DNA from: Blastocladiella emersonii ATCC 22665
Lineage: Eukaryota > Blastocladiomycota > Blastocladiomycetes > Blastocladiales > Blastocladiaceae
DNA length: 64,000 bases
Direction: 5' to 3'
Assembly: GCA_025594325.1 (NCBI GenBank)
Contig: JANHCV010000001.1
Location: forward strand, 434,001 to 498,000
Made by a program: the position numbers and the translations under genes. The notes below the pieces were generated by a model. It did no database searches and was not told where the DNA came from. It was given only the letters and a program-made list of their open reading frames with translations. Positions 20,305 to 31,885 of the stretch are shown in pieces (position 1 is the first letter of the stretch; each line of letters begins with the position of its first letter).

Positions 20305-23300
20305 ATGAGCGGCCGCTACAATGTATGCCGGCCGCTTTCCCCCCGCGATGACTCGGCGGGCAGCTGACAGTGATGCGCAACACCCGCGGCTAGCCCCACG
20401 CCATCGGCAGCGCGCTCCGTGCGACGCTGCTGCCCGTCCTCAAGTCGTTCAGCCAGCAGCACAGCCTCGGCAGGAGCGGCAACAAGCCGCACTTCGTCGA
20501 CCGCATCCTCATCTGGGTCAACTCGGCGCGCAACGCCGACGAGCTGCGGACCCGCGTCAACGCGGTGCGCAACATGGTGTACGTCTCGAGGACTGTGAAC
20601 GACACTGGAGTATGCCCTGGAACCTAACGAGCACGGGCACGGTGCAGGACCCCCGGCCACAAGGACTCGATCGACGTCGAGGCCGAGGTGCGCAACCGCA
20701 TGCCGCAGGCCCCGCCGCCTCCGCCACGGAATCCGCCGCAGCCGGGCTCTTCGTCGTCGAACTCGCACCTGCGCCAGCCGCCGCCGCGGCCGCAGCCGCA
20801 GTTCCAGCAACTGCACCAGCACCAGCCGCCGCCGCGCACCCCCGTCATGAGCGCTCCAACGGCCGCCGGCTGCATCCGGACCGACTGGGGCAACATCCCG
20901 TACGACGACCTCAAGTGGCGCACCGAGCCCTTCTACTCGATCGTGTCCGTGCTCGGGTCCAACCACCTCGCCGCGGGCAACATGTCCGACAAGGTCACGT
21001 TCCAGCTCGACCAGGACTCGCTGCGCAAGATCATGTACGCTCCGACTCTGCTATTCTACTGTTCAAAACCGCTCACTCTACCTTTCGCGCCACTGCATAG
21101 CGACAACGAGAAGCAGTACCGCGTCGTGATCCTGGTCTCGTACAAGGACGCGCTGTACCTGGCGTCGCGCTACACGCTGCGCGGCCGCCCGTGCGCCGCC
21201 CTCATCGAGTCGCGCTTCGTCGACAAGATCAGCGTCAACAGCTCGCCGCTCGAGGGCGTGCGCCAGAAGACGCACCTCACCGACAAGGGGAAACCCGACA
21301 AGGCCCACCCCTTTGACATCACCCACCTCGTCGCCAAGTCTACGACCCAGCAGAATATCGCCATCGTGTCCAAGTTCTCCAACAAGTCCCCGCTCGCTGC
21401 CGTCGTAGCGCTCGTCCGCCGCAAGTCCACCGACGAGGTGCTCGAGCTCATGGGCAAGAACGTCGCGCCCGCCGCTGATCGGATCAAACAGAGTACGTCC
21501 TTTCGAGTACTTGCCGCGCCGAGCGATTCAAACTGACACCTTTCGTCCCATAGTCATCGAGGTTAACAAGAGCGTCGCCGACGACGACGACTTCATCGTC
21601 GAGACGAGCACCATCTCGCTGCGCGACCCGGTCATGGCGTGCCGCATCGCGACGCCGGTCCGCGGCCGCGACTGCCAGCACGCCGAGTGCTTTGACGCGC
21701 GCACCTTTGCCATGATGAACGAGCAGACGCCGCTGTACCAGTGCCCGCACTGCCACAAGCCCGTGGGCGGCGCCGAGCACCTGCCGCTATCCGCCATCGA
21801 CGGGCTGTCGCGCGACTCGGCCTTCTTCAACCACCTCCAGCGCATGGAGCGCACGCTCGGCATGCTCGTCGGGTTCAACGTCCTCGACGAGGTGCTCGTC
21901 GACCAGCACTTTGCCGACATGCTCCCGCGCGTCAGCGAGAACGACGACCAGGTCACGCTCGATATCAACACGGGCATGTGGCGTATCGCTGCCCCCGCGC
22001 CCGCGCCCGTCGCGGCGGCTGCGGCCGTGGCTGCGAAAAAGGAGCAGCCGCGGTCCGCGTCCGCGACCACCGAGTCCCTCGTCCTCGCCTCGGACGACGA
22101 GGACTCCGGCGCAGCGGCACCGGCACCGGCACCGGCACCGAAACCCGCGACCGCGACGCTCGCGTCCAACGTCATCTCACTCCTCGACTCGGACGACGAC
22201 GAGGACGAGGCGCCCGCTGCGCGCGCGTCCGCGCCTGCCGCGTCGTCGACGAGCTGCGACAACTTCATCGACCTGACCATGGACTCGGACGACGAGGTCG
22301 ACGATACCGCGAGCACCGCGACCGTCATCGAGGACGCGCCGTCCGCGGCGGCATTGGCCGCGGCCAGGGCGGCGGGATTTGCAGCTCCTGCTGATGCGGC
22401 ATCGGCAGCTGCTGCGGCTGCTGCGGCATCGGCGACCGCTGGCCGTCCCCCCGCGCCATCGGCCGCGCGAGCCCCGACCGCCGATCTTATTCTCCTGTCA
22501 CCGCCCGCGCCCACGCCCACGCCCGCCCCGGCAGCGCCCGCCTCGGCCGCCGCGCTCGCGCCCGGGCAGGTCCGCCCGCGGACACCGGCGGGCGAAGGCG
22601 AAGGCGAAGGCGAAGGCGAAGGCGAAGGCGAAGGCGAGGCCGAGGCTGACCCGTCGGCCAAACGGCAGCGCGTCGACGGGCCCGCGTCGTCGTCTAGGCC
22701 AACTATGTCGCACCCGCGCCCCGCCACCATCCCGCGAAGCATTGCCCGGTCTGTCGATCGCACGGGCACGGCGTCTCCGCGCGTCGTCATGCCGGTGACT
22801 TCTGGTCGGTCCTCGCCAACCATCGTCAAGGCGCCCGCGCCGGCGCCGGCGGTTCGCGCAAATTCCGCGGGTGCCGTCGCGGGTGGGAGCGGTGCGGGTG
22901 GGACCGGTACGAGCAGCAGCGGTACCGCGCCGGGCGTGACGATCAACGCGGCGGCGCTGCAGCCGCGGCAGTCCATGGCCGAGGTGTACGCCGGGATGCC
23001 GGCGGCGTACCAGCAGAAGCAGCAGGCGGCAGCAGCGGCGTACCAGCAGCGGCAGCAGGCGGCAGCAGCGGCGGCAGCAGCGGCGGCAGCAGCGGCGGCA
23101 GCAGCGGCGGCAGCAGGATCTGGCCGCCCGGAGGGTGTCCCGTGGATCCGCCGCCACGACACGCCGACGCCGCTGCTGGTCCAGCAGGTCACGCAGCTGC
23201 ACCAGAACGTGACCCAGTTCGCCCAGCGCGTCCAGCAGCAGGCGGCCGCCACCGGTCCCCCGGTCCCTCCCCCGCAGCCGCAGCGCCAGCTGTCGATGCC

Positions 23301-23511
23301 CGAGCTCCTCGCGCAGGCCCAGCTCCAGGCGCAGATGGCGCCGCCGCCACCCGCGATCCAGCAGCTGCGGCAGCAGGCCGAGCAGCTCAACCAGATAGTG
23401 ATGCAGACATCGTCGCCGGCGCCGAGCGGAAGCAGCATGGGCCAGGGCTCGAGCAGTATGCCGGGCAGCAGCAGCGGCGCGGGCCCGGGGCAGCCATCAC
23501 CCGAGTACTGA
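20305..23511 (+). CDS. SIZ1: Siz/PIAS-family SUMO E3 ligase
   Basis: Five exons: 20305-20322, 20394-20578, 20648-21034, 21101-21492 and 21554-23511. All introns are GTAYGY-YAG and restore frame, giving 979 residues. A SAP-like DNA-binding segment is near residues 7-55 (LGRSGNKPHFVDRIL). A PINIT-like domain follows from about 150. The SP-RING is at about 350-405 (TISLRDPVMACRIATPVRG, CQHAECFD, then YQCPHCHKPVG). Two acidic-flanked SUMO-interacting motifs follow, VISLLDSDDDED near 532 and FIDLTMDSDDE near 563. The C-terminal 400 residues are low complexity (Ala, Pro, Gln, Gly-Glu). Family members transfer SUMO from Ubc9 to nuclear substrates. Confidence 0.93.
22589..22640 (+). repeat. GGCGAA hexamer array in the SUMO ligase
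   Basis: About eight tandem GGCGAA units encode alternating Gly-Glu. A second array of the 9-mer GCAGCGGCG near 23050-23110 encodes Ala. Both are coding microsatellites likely to vary in length between isolates. Confidence 0.8.
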
Positions 23512-23633
23512 GCTGGCGGAGGTGGAGGGGGTCGTGTATCAATATATGTGCTTGGTCGTACGCCAGCGAACGAGTAGTAGAGGAATGAATTGGGAGTGGG
23601 AGGTGGTATACAAAAAGGTTTGGGCGACAACGC

Positions 23634-24677
23634 TCACGCGCGGAAGTACTGCAGCATGCCGGCCGACTGCGTGGGCGAGGTGCTCGCGTGCGGCGGCGGG
23701 GGCGGGAGCATCCCTGCGACGATCGACGGCGGCGCGGGCGGTGGCGGGAGCATCCCCTCGGGCACCTCCTCGATCGTCGCGCCCGGCGGCAGTTGGTGAT
23801 GCGGGTGCACGTCCTTGTAGCTCGGCGCGTTCTTATACGCCATGGTCGCCTGCGTGACCGCCGACAACGAGGTCAGGAGCGCGCCGCCGACCTTCTGGTG
23901 GACCTGGTACTGGCGGTCGACGTCGATGGCCTTGGTGACGGACGCCTTGCCGAGGGCGACCAGCTTGTCGCGCAGCTTGTACGTCGACTCGAGCGTCTGC
24001 AGCGACTTGATCCCCGCCGACAGCGCGCCGGTCACCGCGTCCGGGATCGGGGACTGCTTGAGCGCCACGGCGCCAGCGACCGCCGCCGTGATGATCGTGT
24101 CCGAGAGTGTCGGCGGCGGGTGCACGTACGCCGCGGGCGCGTAGTGCGGGGGCGGCACGGCGGCGTAGTGCGGGTGAGGCGGGTAGACGGGGGCGCCGGT
24201 CGACGAGTAGTAGAGCGGGGCGACGGGCGGCGGCGCGGCCTGGGCATGAGCCGGTGCGCCGGGGCCGAGCACGACGACGGGGTAGCCCGGCGGGATCGGC
24301 TCGCCGTTCGGCCCGACGTAGGCGGGCACTCCCGAAAACGGCGCGGCCGACGTCGCGGGCTGCGCGCCGCCGCCGGGGTAGGCAGCGACGGGGACGCCGT
24401 CGGGCGTGAAGACCGGGTACTGTCCCGAGACGCGGGCGATCTTGTCGACGACCTGGAGCAGCTTGGCCTGGACGTCGAGCCTGCGGTCCGTGTCGAGGTC
24501 GTGGACGGGCAGCGAGAAGAGCAGTGAGTCGAGCCCGGCAAAGAACAGGTCGAGCGACGTGGTGCGGTTGCCGCGCGCGTCCTCGTCGGCGGCGCGACGG
24601 AGCAGGTACATGCCCGAGTCGATGGCGGCGCGGTTCATGATGGGCGCGTCGGGCTGGGTTGCGGTTGTGGTTGGCAT
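23634..24677 (-). CDS. MIT-like domain protein, spartin/senescence-like layout
   Basis: Single exon, 347 residues from ATG 24677. An upstream extension of the frame is open but non-coding in composition. The N terminus (MNRAAIDSGMYLLRRAADED, then SLDLFFAGLDSLLFSL) has the three-helix periodicity of MIT domains, which in other proteins bind ESCRT-III tails. A Pro/Tyr/Ala-rich linker follows (PPGYPVVVLGPG, YPPHPHYAAVPPPHY). A C-terminal Ala-rich helical region (TIITAAVAGAVALKQS through LGKASVTKAIDVDRQ) resembles senescence-domain proteins. The family call is from pattern and general resemblance. The gene is divergent from beta-adaptin. Confidence 0.6.
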   Translation of the reverse strand: MPTTTATQPDAPIMNRAAIDSGMYLLRRAADEDARGNRTTSLDLFFAGLDSLLFSLPVHDLDTDRRLDVQAKLLQVVDKIARVSGQYPVFTPDGVPVAAYPGGGAQPATSAAPFSGVPAYVGPNGEPIPPGYPVVVLGPGAPAHAQAAPPPVAPLYYSSTGAPVYPPHPHYAAVPPPHYAPAAYVHPPPTLSDTIITAAVAGAVALKQSPIPDAVTGALSAGIKSLQTLESTYKLRDKLVALGKASVTKAIDVDRQYQVHQKVGGALLTSLSAVTQATMAYKNAPSYKDVHPHHQLPPGATIEEVPEGMLPPPPAPPSIVAGMLPPPPPHASTSPTQSAGMLQYFRA

Positions 24678-24997
24678 TTTAGTGCATGGGCTTACGTTTG
24701 GATGAGGGTGGGAGCGAGAGCGGTTAGGGGAGAGGGGAGAGCTTTCAAGGACCGACCGCTGGCTGCGGCGCGCCGGCGAGCGTGTGGCGTGCAGCTGTGA
24801 TGTCACGGCGGGCACATGAAAACTCGCACGGCCGTCTCGCAGCAGCCCGCACGTGCGGAACGCGTCGGTGCGTCGCGGGTCGCGTCGCGCCTCACCGCGC
24901 CCGCGAGACGAGTCGCCGCCGGCTCCATCCGTCCACCGAGCACGGCTGACGATAGCTGAGTTGCTGCAGCGGCCTGCAACTGGGCGGAACCCCGAGA
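24678..24997. promoter_or_regulatory. Divergent promoter of the MIT-like and beta-adaptin genes
   Basis: 320 bp between divergent ATGs. It contains ACGCGTCG near 24860 within a CGCGTCGC-rich stretch like that seen in other promoters here, and CACGTG-like ACGTGC next to it. Confidence 0.45.
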
Positions 24998-27900
24998 ATG
25001 GCCGACGCAAAGTTCTTCACCAAGGGCACGTCGCTACTCCGAATGGATGCGGGATGCACCTCGCTAACCACCGCAAAAAACAGGCAAGGCCTCGGAGCTC
25101 GAGGCCGAGTTCAAGGCCATCGACAAGACGGGCAAGCACGCCAAGAAAAAGGACGTGCTGAAGCGCGTCATCGCGGGCATGACCATGGGCACCGACATGT
25201 CGTCGCTGTGCCACCACGTCATCCTCTGTGCCTCGCTGCCGGGCGTCGACGTCAAGAAGATGATCTACCTGTACATTGTGCAGTACGCCAAGTCGCTGCC
25301 CGACCTCGCCACGCTCGCCGTCAACCTGCTGTTCAAGGACACGCGCGACGCGAACCCGCTGACGCGCGCCCAGGCCCTGCGCACCATGGGATACATCTGC
25401 ACCCCGGAGATGACCGAGTCGCTCGTCTCGGCGCTCGGCGCCGCCCTCAAGGACGACGACGCGTTTGTCCGCAAGACGGCCGTCATGTGCATCAACAAGC
25501 TCTACGTGCACGACGCGTCCCTGTGCGAGCGCGAGGGCCTGCTCGACGCGCTGCGCGACATGGTGCTGGACCCGAACGGCGCCGTCATGGCGTGCGCGCT
25601 CGCCGTCATGCGCGAGATCGGCGAGTCGCACCCGGCTGTCAACCTGCACATTGACGTCAACCACGCCAGCAAGCTGCTCACCGCCATCAACGAGTGCAGC
25701 GAGTGGTACCAGGTCTACATCCTCGAGGCCCTCATGTTCGTCGTCCCGCAGTCGCCCGAGGACGCGATCCTGCTCGCCGAGCGGCTCGCCGCGCGCCTCC
25801 AGCACGCCAACGCCGCCGTGTCGCTGACCGTGATCCGCGTCCTCCTGCACCTCCTCACCTTCCTCCCCGCGGGCGTCCCGCAGTACGCCGACTTCACGCG
25901 CGCCATGGTCGCGAAACTCGCGCCGCCGCTCGTGACGCTCATGTCGCGCGGGCCCGAGATTCAGTTCACGGCGCTGCGCAACATCATCCTGATCGTCGAG
26001 GCGCACCCGGCGCTGCTGCAGGCCGAGATCGCCGTCTTCTTCTGCAAGTACAACGACCCGATCTACGTCAAGCTGGCCAAGCTCGAGGTCCTGATCCGCA
26101 TCGTCAACGAGAAAAACTGCCCGCAGGTCCTCGCCGAGCTCAAGGAGTACGCGTCCGAGGTCGACGTCGACTTTGTCCGCCGCGCCGTCAAGTACATTGG
26201 CCGGTGCGCGATCCTGCACGAGCCCATGGCCGACGCGTGCATCGCCGCGCTCCAGGACCTGATCGCCACCAAGGTCTCGTACGTCCTGCAGGAGGCCGTG
26301 GTCGTCATCCGCGACGTGTTCCGCCGGTACCCGAACCGCTACGAGGGCCTGCTCGGCGCCCTCACCGAGCAGCTCGACGCCATCGACGAGCCCGACGCGA
26401 AAGCCGCGTATATCTGGATCCTCGGCCACTACGCGGCGCGCATCGACGGCGCGTGCGACGCGCTCCAGCTCTTCACGAAAGACCTGCTGCTGGACCCGCC
26501 CAACGTACAGCTCGCGCTGCTCGGGGCGGTCGCGAAAGCCCTCGTCCACCGCGTCCCCGGCTCGCCCGCCCTGTTCCGCGCCGTGTCCGACCACCTCATC
26601 GCGCACGTCGACCACCCGGACGTCCGCGACCGCGCCGTGATGCTGCAGCGCGCCATGGCCCAGGGCGAGGCCGTTGCCCGCGCGCTCCTGACGGCCGACC
26701 GGCCCGCCGTGTCGCTCAAATCCGACGCGATCCCGCCCCACCTCCTCGCCGAACTCATGCTCCACCTCGGCGCGCTCGCGTCGATCCTGCACCGCCCGCC
26801 CGCCGCGTTTCTGGGCAGTGCCGCGCCGAAAAAGGGCCAGCCGCCCGGGCCCAACGGCGGGATGACCGCGTCGGCTTCCGCGGGTGCAACGTCGGACCAG
26901 CCCCGTGCCCTCGCGCCGCGGTACGACGAGGCCAGCGACGTGATCAACGCGTCGACGCACCGCGTGCTCAACCTGCTCGACATGGACGGCGGCGGTGCGG
27001 GTGCCGAGTCGGGGGTCGCTGAGAACTCGGGCGGCGGGTTCTTCAACGCGCTCATGGGCGGCGGCGGGCGGTCGTCCCCGACCCCGAGCAGCAACCCGTT
27101 CGCGTCGCCCACCTCGGGGGCCGCGGCCGCGGCCGACCGCCGCGAGAGTCTCGGCGCCACGGGCCTGCTGAGCTCGAGTCCGAGCCAGACTTCGGGGATG
27201 CAGCACCAGCAGCACTCGCCCGCGTACGGCGCCGGGCTCATCTCGCCGTCGGCGTCGTCGTACCAGATGACGGGCGGTATGCAGCCGGCGAGCGGCGCGG
27301 TGTCGGCGTCCCCGTCGTACGGCCAGAACCTGTCGCTGCTCGGGTCCGGTACGGGCGTTCCGCACTCGGGCACGTCGTCGAGTCTCCGCGGGATCGCGCC
27401 GTCGCAGGATCTGGGCAGTCCGTCCATGTTCCACGGGGTTCAGGTGCCGTCGACGGGCGCGCCGATCCCGTGGGCGCCGCACCAGCAGCAGCAGCAGCAG
27501 CAGCACGGGTTCGGCATGGGCGTGGGCGGGACCACGTCCGTGTCGGCGACGGCGAGCGCGGGACCGAGTTTGGCGCAGGGGTCGCCGTACCGCGCGCCGG
27601 GCATGGTGCTCCCCCAGCAGCAGGCGCCGCGCCCCGGCGGGTCGCCCGCGGCGATGCCCGACCTCCTCGGCAGCGGCGACGCGAGCCCCGCGTCCGCGCC
27701 GCTCTCGGGCCGCGTGTCGCCGGGCCTCACGTCGCTCGCGACGACGTCGGTGCCGGGCCTGACGAGCGACCTCGCGGGCCTCGCGCTGGCGTCGCCGCTG
27801 CCCGCCGAGCCGCAGGAGGTGTGGCTCAACGAGACCAACGGCAAGGGGTTCGAGATCGCGGGCGCCGTGGTGCGCGACCCGATGGCCGCGTCCAACCCCA

Positions 27901-28559
27901 CGGCGAGCGGGCTCGCCCTGTCGCTCAAGCTCACCAACAAGACGATGAGCGTGCTCGACCACTTTGCCATCAAGCTCAACGGCAACGTGTTCGGGTTCCA
28001 GGCGGGCGCGATGCCCGTGCAGTCCCTCGCGCGCAGCGCGTCGGCCACCGTGACCGTGCCGCTGCTTCGGAGTGGCACCGCGCCGCCCAACCTCGCGGCG
28101 CTGTCGGACGAGATCCGCGGCGTGCCCCTGCACATCCAGGCGGCGATGCGGACCTCGGCGCAGATCCACTACTTCCTGGTCCCCGTCCCGCTGCACCTCG
28201 TGCTCGTCCCCGGCGCCGTGCGCGGGAGCTTCTCGGACTTCATGGTCAGCGGGTGGTTCGACCGCGGCGCGTCCACCCCGCAGACGGTGGCCAAGGCCTC
28301 GACGGCGATGCCGGGCACCGTGTACAACAAGCTGTGCGCGTGCGGCATGGAGGTGGTGGCCGTGCGCACCGCGGCGGATGGGAGCACCCGGACGGTCTTG
28401 GTCGCGGGCAAGCTCATGGCGAATGATCTGGGCGTCGCCGTCGAGCTCACGTCCCCGGTCGTCGGCGGCGGCGGGTTCTACTTCCGCGTCGCGGCGCAGG
28501 ACCCGACCCTGGTCCCGCCCGTCGTCGAGTACGTCGGCAAGCTGGTCATGTCGCTCTGA
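24998..28559 (+). CDS. Beta-adaptin, large subunit of the AP-1/AP-2 clathrin adaptor
   Basis: Two exons (24998-25025 and 25084-28559), 1,167 residues. Joining them yields MADAKFFTKGKASELEAEFK, the usual beta-adaptin start, and requires a GC-AG intron (GCACGT donor). The trunk (to about 590) has family hallmarks: RTMGYICTPEMTE, KYNDPIYVKLAKLEVLIRI, EYASEVDVDFVRRAVKYIGR, and DEPDAKAAYIWILGHYA. A long Ser/Gly/Gln hinge follows (about 590-915). The C-terminal ear begins near EVWLNETNGKGF. It selects cargo and binds clathrin at the trans-Golgi, endosome or plasma membrane. AP-1 versus AP-2 cannot be settled here. A long antisense frame over this gene is a composition shadow. Confidence 0.93.
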
Positions 28560-28780
28560 ATTTCATTTGAACCGAGACTTGATGTTATACATTTGATTTG
28601 CGTGGCATCGGGATGGACGAGATGCCGACGGCGCGCATGCAGCCGCGCGACCAGCGAGGCGACTTCACTTCGCGCTCGACTACTTCTCCGCGCAACTCTC
28701 ACCTCCCCGCTTGCATCGGGCCGATACACGAACCCCCACTCGCTGCAACCCGCTCGCATCGGGCCTGGAAAGAAGACAAG

Positions 28781-30872
28781 ATGAGCGGAATGACGCGCCG
28801 ATCGCGCGTGTCGTACTTTTACGACTGTGCGTGCGGCTCTCGCCTCTCTCGCCGAGGGCTTAGGCGGCTGCTGACGATGACAAGAACTGTGTAGCCAACA
28901 TCTCGTGCTTTCACTTTGCCGAGAGTGCGTCCTCCTGACCGCGTTGTCAAGGCGACGACGGCTGACCAGCGCTGCGTGTGTAGACCACCCCATGAAGCCG
29001 TTCCGCATCCGCATGACCGACTCGCTCGTCATGAACTACGGGCTGTACAAGCACATGAACGTCAACGTACGCACCATCTCACTGCGGGAGTGGGAACGCC
29101 GCGCTCACCGCCACGCCCTGTGTAGCGCCCCGACCCTGCCACGTTCGAGGAGATGACGCGGTTCCACACGGACGACTACATCCGGTTCCTGCAGCGCGTG
29201 TCGCCCGAGCTGTACGCGCAGGGCCAGGCGCGGCTCCAGGACCGCGACTGTGCGTTTCTTCCCGCTTCTCTGACGACCCCGCCAAGTCTAACGTCCGCCG
29301 CGCGTAGTCAACTTTGGCGACGACTGCCCGCCGTTCGAGGGCATCTTCGACTTCAGCACGCTGTCGGCGGGCGGGTCGATCCAGGGCGCGCAGCTGCTCG
29401 CGTCGGGCGAGTCGGATATCGCCATCAACTGGGGCGGCGGCCTGCACCACGCCAAGAAGACCGAGGCGTCGGGCTTTTGTTACGTCAACGATATCGTGCT
29501 CGCGATTCTCGAGCTGCTCAAGTACGTTCACCCCGCGGGCGTGGGAGGGGTTGGGCTGACGCGACTGTTTGTGTAGGACCCAGGAACGCGTGCTGTACGT
29601 GGACGTCGACGTGCACCACGGCGACGGCGTCGAGGAGGCGTTTTACACGACGGACCGCGTCATGACCGTCTCGTTCCACTTGTTTGGCAACGGCTTCTTT
29701 CCCGGCACGGGGCACGTCTTTGTACGCCCCTCTTCCCTCATACCCGCCCCCGCGTATCGCTAACACTCTCCCCGCCCTCCAGGATGTCGGAGTCGGCAAG
29801 GGCAAGTACTACGCGGCGAACGTGCCGCTGCTGTACGGCATCGACGACGAGGCGTACCACCAAGTCTTCCAGCCCGTCATGGCGCGCGTCATGGAGTGGT
29901 ACCGGCCGAGCGTCGTGGTCCTCCAACTCGGCGCCGACTCGCTCGCGGGCGACCGCCTCGGCATGTTCAACCTGTCGATGCGCGGCCACGGGCGGTGCGT
30001 CGAGTACATGAAGAAGTTCAACGTGCCGATCCTCATGCTCGGCGGCGGCGGGTACACGATCCGCAACGTCGCCCGCGCGTGGACCTACGAGACGGCGCGC
30101 GCCGTCGGCGTGGATTTACCCTCGGCGCTTCCGCACAACGAGTTCCTCGAGTATTTCGGGCCAGAGTACCAGCTCGACGTGCCCGCGAGCAACATCACCA
30201 ACACCAACACCCGCGAGCACATCCAGGGGCTCGTCGCCACCATCACCGAGAACCTGCGCAACCTGCCGTTCGCGCCGAGTGTGCAGCTCCAGGACGTGCC
30301 CGTCCCGTTCGATCTCGGCGAGGGCGACGCCGAGGACGAGGAGGACGGGGATGGCCGCGGCGACCCCATGGACGAGGACGGCCGGCTCGACGATTCCGAC
30401 GACCGCATCCTCGACCTCGTCGACCGCCGCACCGCCGTCGACATCTGGCGGAGGCACGCGCGCCGCCGCCGCCACCGCGAGGCGGACCCGGACGTCCGCA
30501 AGTCGCGTACGTTTTTGCGGTTTCGCTGGCATCGACGTGGTTCTGACTTCCCCGTTCGTGTGGGTAGAGGCCGACAAGGACAAGCGCATCGCGCGCGACG
30601 ACGAGTACTCGGACTCGGACGACGACGGCGACGAGTTCACGTCGGGGACTCGCCCGCGCGCCGACCGCCGCCGTGACGAGCAGGACTACCGCGACGCGCG
30701 CAACGGGGCTGCCGGGAAGGTGTACACGTCCGACCTCGCCGCACCGCTCGCCGCCGCGGCTGCGCCAACACAAGCGTCCGCAGATCTCGCAGCACCGGCC
30801 ACGGCGGCCGCCGCGAAGAAGAAGCGGCCACGCGAGGACGAGGACGAGTCGTCGCCGGCTGCGATGCAGTAA
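28781..30872 (+). CDS. RPD3: Class I histone deacetylase, RPD3/HDAC1-like
   Basis: Eight exons: 28781-28826, 28895-28924, 28984-29066, 29126-29249, 29308-29521, 29577-29721, 29783-30506 and 30568-30872. They give 556 residues with all frames joined. The joined N terminus reads [23 protein letters not shown], confirming the two tiny first exons. Catalytic features are present: [16 protein letters not shown] (His pair near 140), [15 protein letters not shown] and [11 protein letters not shown] (zinc ligands), and [13 protein letters not shown] (catalytic Tyr near 300). The C tail [20 protein letters not shown] resembles the HDAC1/RPD3 tail. One oddity is [11 protein letters not shown] where class I enzymes usually have PLRDGIDDE. 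It removes acetyl groups from histone tails in Sin3/NuRD-like complexes. Confidence 0.95.
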
Positions 30873-30950
30873 TTGCGGCGGTGGTGGGGTAGCTGAAAGA
30901 GAGAAAGAATATAGCGAAGTTGATTGGATGGATGGATGACTAAACGATGT

Positions 30951-30956
30951 AATAAA
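30951..30956 (+). terminator. Poly(A) signal AATAAA for RPD3
   Basis: AATAAA begins 79 bp after the RPD3 stop codon, in an A/T-richer stretch between the convergent RPD3 and LSM8 genes. Confidence 0.55.
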
Positions 30957-31002
30957 TAGGAAGACTCGGTGGGGAGGGAGGGAGAGACCAGCGGCGGCTC
31001 GA

Positions 31003-31572
31003 TTAGTTTGGCGCCGGCGCAATGGGTTTCGCCTTGACCTGCGTGTAGTCGATGGTCTCCTCTACACACACGGAGCGCGGGTTGGGTTCGGATTCGAGTG
31101 ATGGGGGGGGGGGTGAGGGGGAGAGCGTACCCTTGGCCTCGTCGATTCCGCCGACCAGCACACTATACACCGCGGACGGCGACGAGTCAGTTGGTCGGTG
31201 CCGCGAGACGCGCAGCAAAACAACGCACATCTGGTCCCCACGCATCAGAAACGTCCCCCTTGGCACGCGCACCATGCCCGCGTCCTCGCTGTACACGCGC
31301 TCCTCGCACTTTTCCAGGATCAGGTTGTTGAGCTGGTCGAACCCGCGGAGCTTGCCCTACACGTGGCGAGCGGTTATGTCGGGTCCTCAACAAGCCTCGG
31401 TGGAGAGCAAGCGTCGGCGTACCACCAGGACCTTGCCGTCGCGCGTAATCACCTGGACGAGGTCTAGACCACACGCGTCACCCGGGCACAGCGTCAGACA
31501 TTCGGAAACGCGGCAGGATAAATCGCAAGGTCGACAGGAAATACCGTTGAGGTAATCTTGCAGCGAGTCCAT
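31003..31572 (-). CDS. LSM8: LSM8, U6 snRNA-associated Sm-like protein
   Basis: Five exons: 31572-31545, 31463-31423, 31356-31229, 31162-31131 and 31061-31003. They join to 95 residues, the normal size for LSM8. The product begins MDSLQDYLNDLVQVITRDGK. It then has the Sm1 motif (GKLRGFDQLNNLILEKCEER) and Sm2 motif (FLMRGDQIVLVGGID), and ends TQVKAKPIAPAPN. Opening residues and Sm2 context fit LSM8 better than LSM1. LSM8 defines the nuclear LSM2-8 ring that binds the U6 3' end in the spliceosome. Four introns in a 288-nt coding region is unusually dense for this window. Confidence 0.92.
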
Positions 31573-31885
31573 GGTGTCCAAATCGCGTGGGGGCGGCGAG
31601 GAGCGGTGGTGAGCGGGAGCGGGGCGCGCGCACGAAGGGGAAGAGGAGGAAGCGAGGCGAAGCAGGGCAGCGTCAGGTGACTCACACGCGCGATAGCCAA
31701 CGCGTCTCGCGCAGCGAAGGACGTGACCACGGTGGGGCTCGGTTGAGGTTGGGCGAGATGGCGCTGAGTGGTAGCCTTCATCTGGGGACAATTGTTTGAC
31801 GAGCAAGATGAGAATTTTTGGCAGCTATTTGGGGACATGTGTGTGCGAGGATAGAATAGAAACATGGGTGTTCGTCGGACGCGCT
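31573..31885. promoter_or_regulatory. Upstream region of LSM8
   Basis: 313 bp with no gene. It holds ACGCGTCTCGCG at 31700-31711, a motif repeated in other promoters of this window, about 130 bp before the LSM8 ATG. Confidence 0.45.

Noticed and set aside
24678-25010. N-terminal extension of the MIT-like protein
   Set aside because: The 111 extra codons are Arg/Ser-rich and cross into the divergent promoter. The internal ATG at 24677 gives a normal protein start.
25017-28196. A 1,059-codon open frame antisense to beta-adaptin
   Set aside because: It is Arg/Gly/His-rich, shows no domain, and mirrors the GC-ending codons of the sense gene. Similar long antisense frames accompany most genes here.
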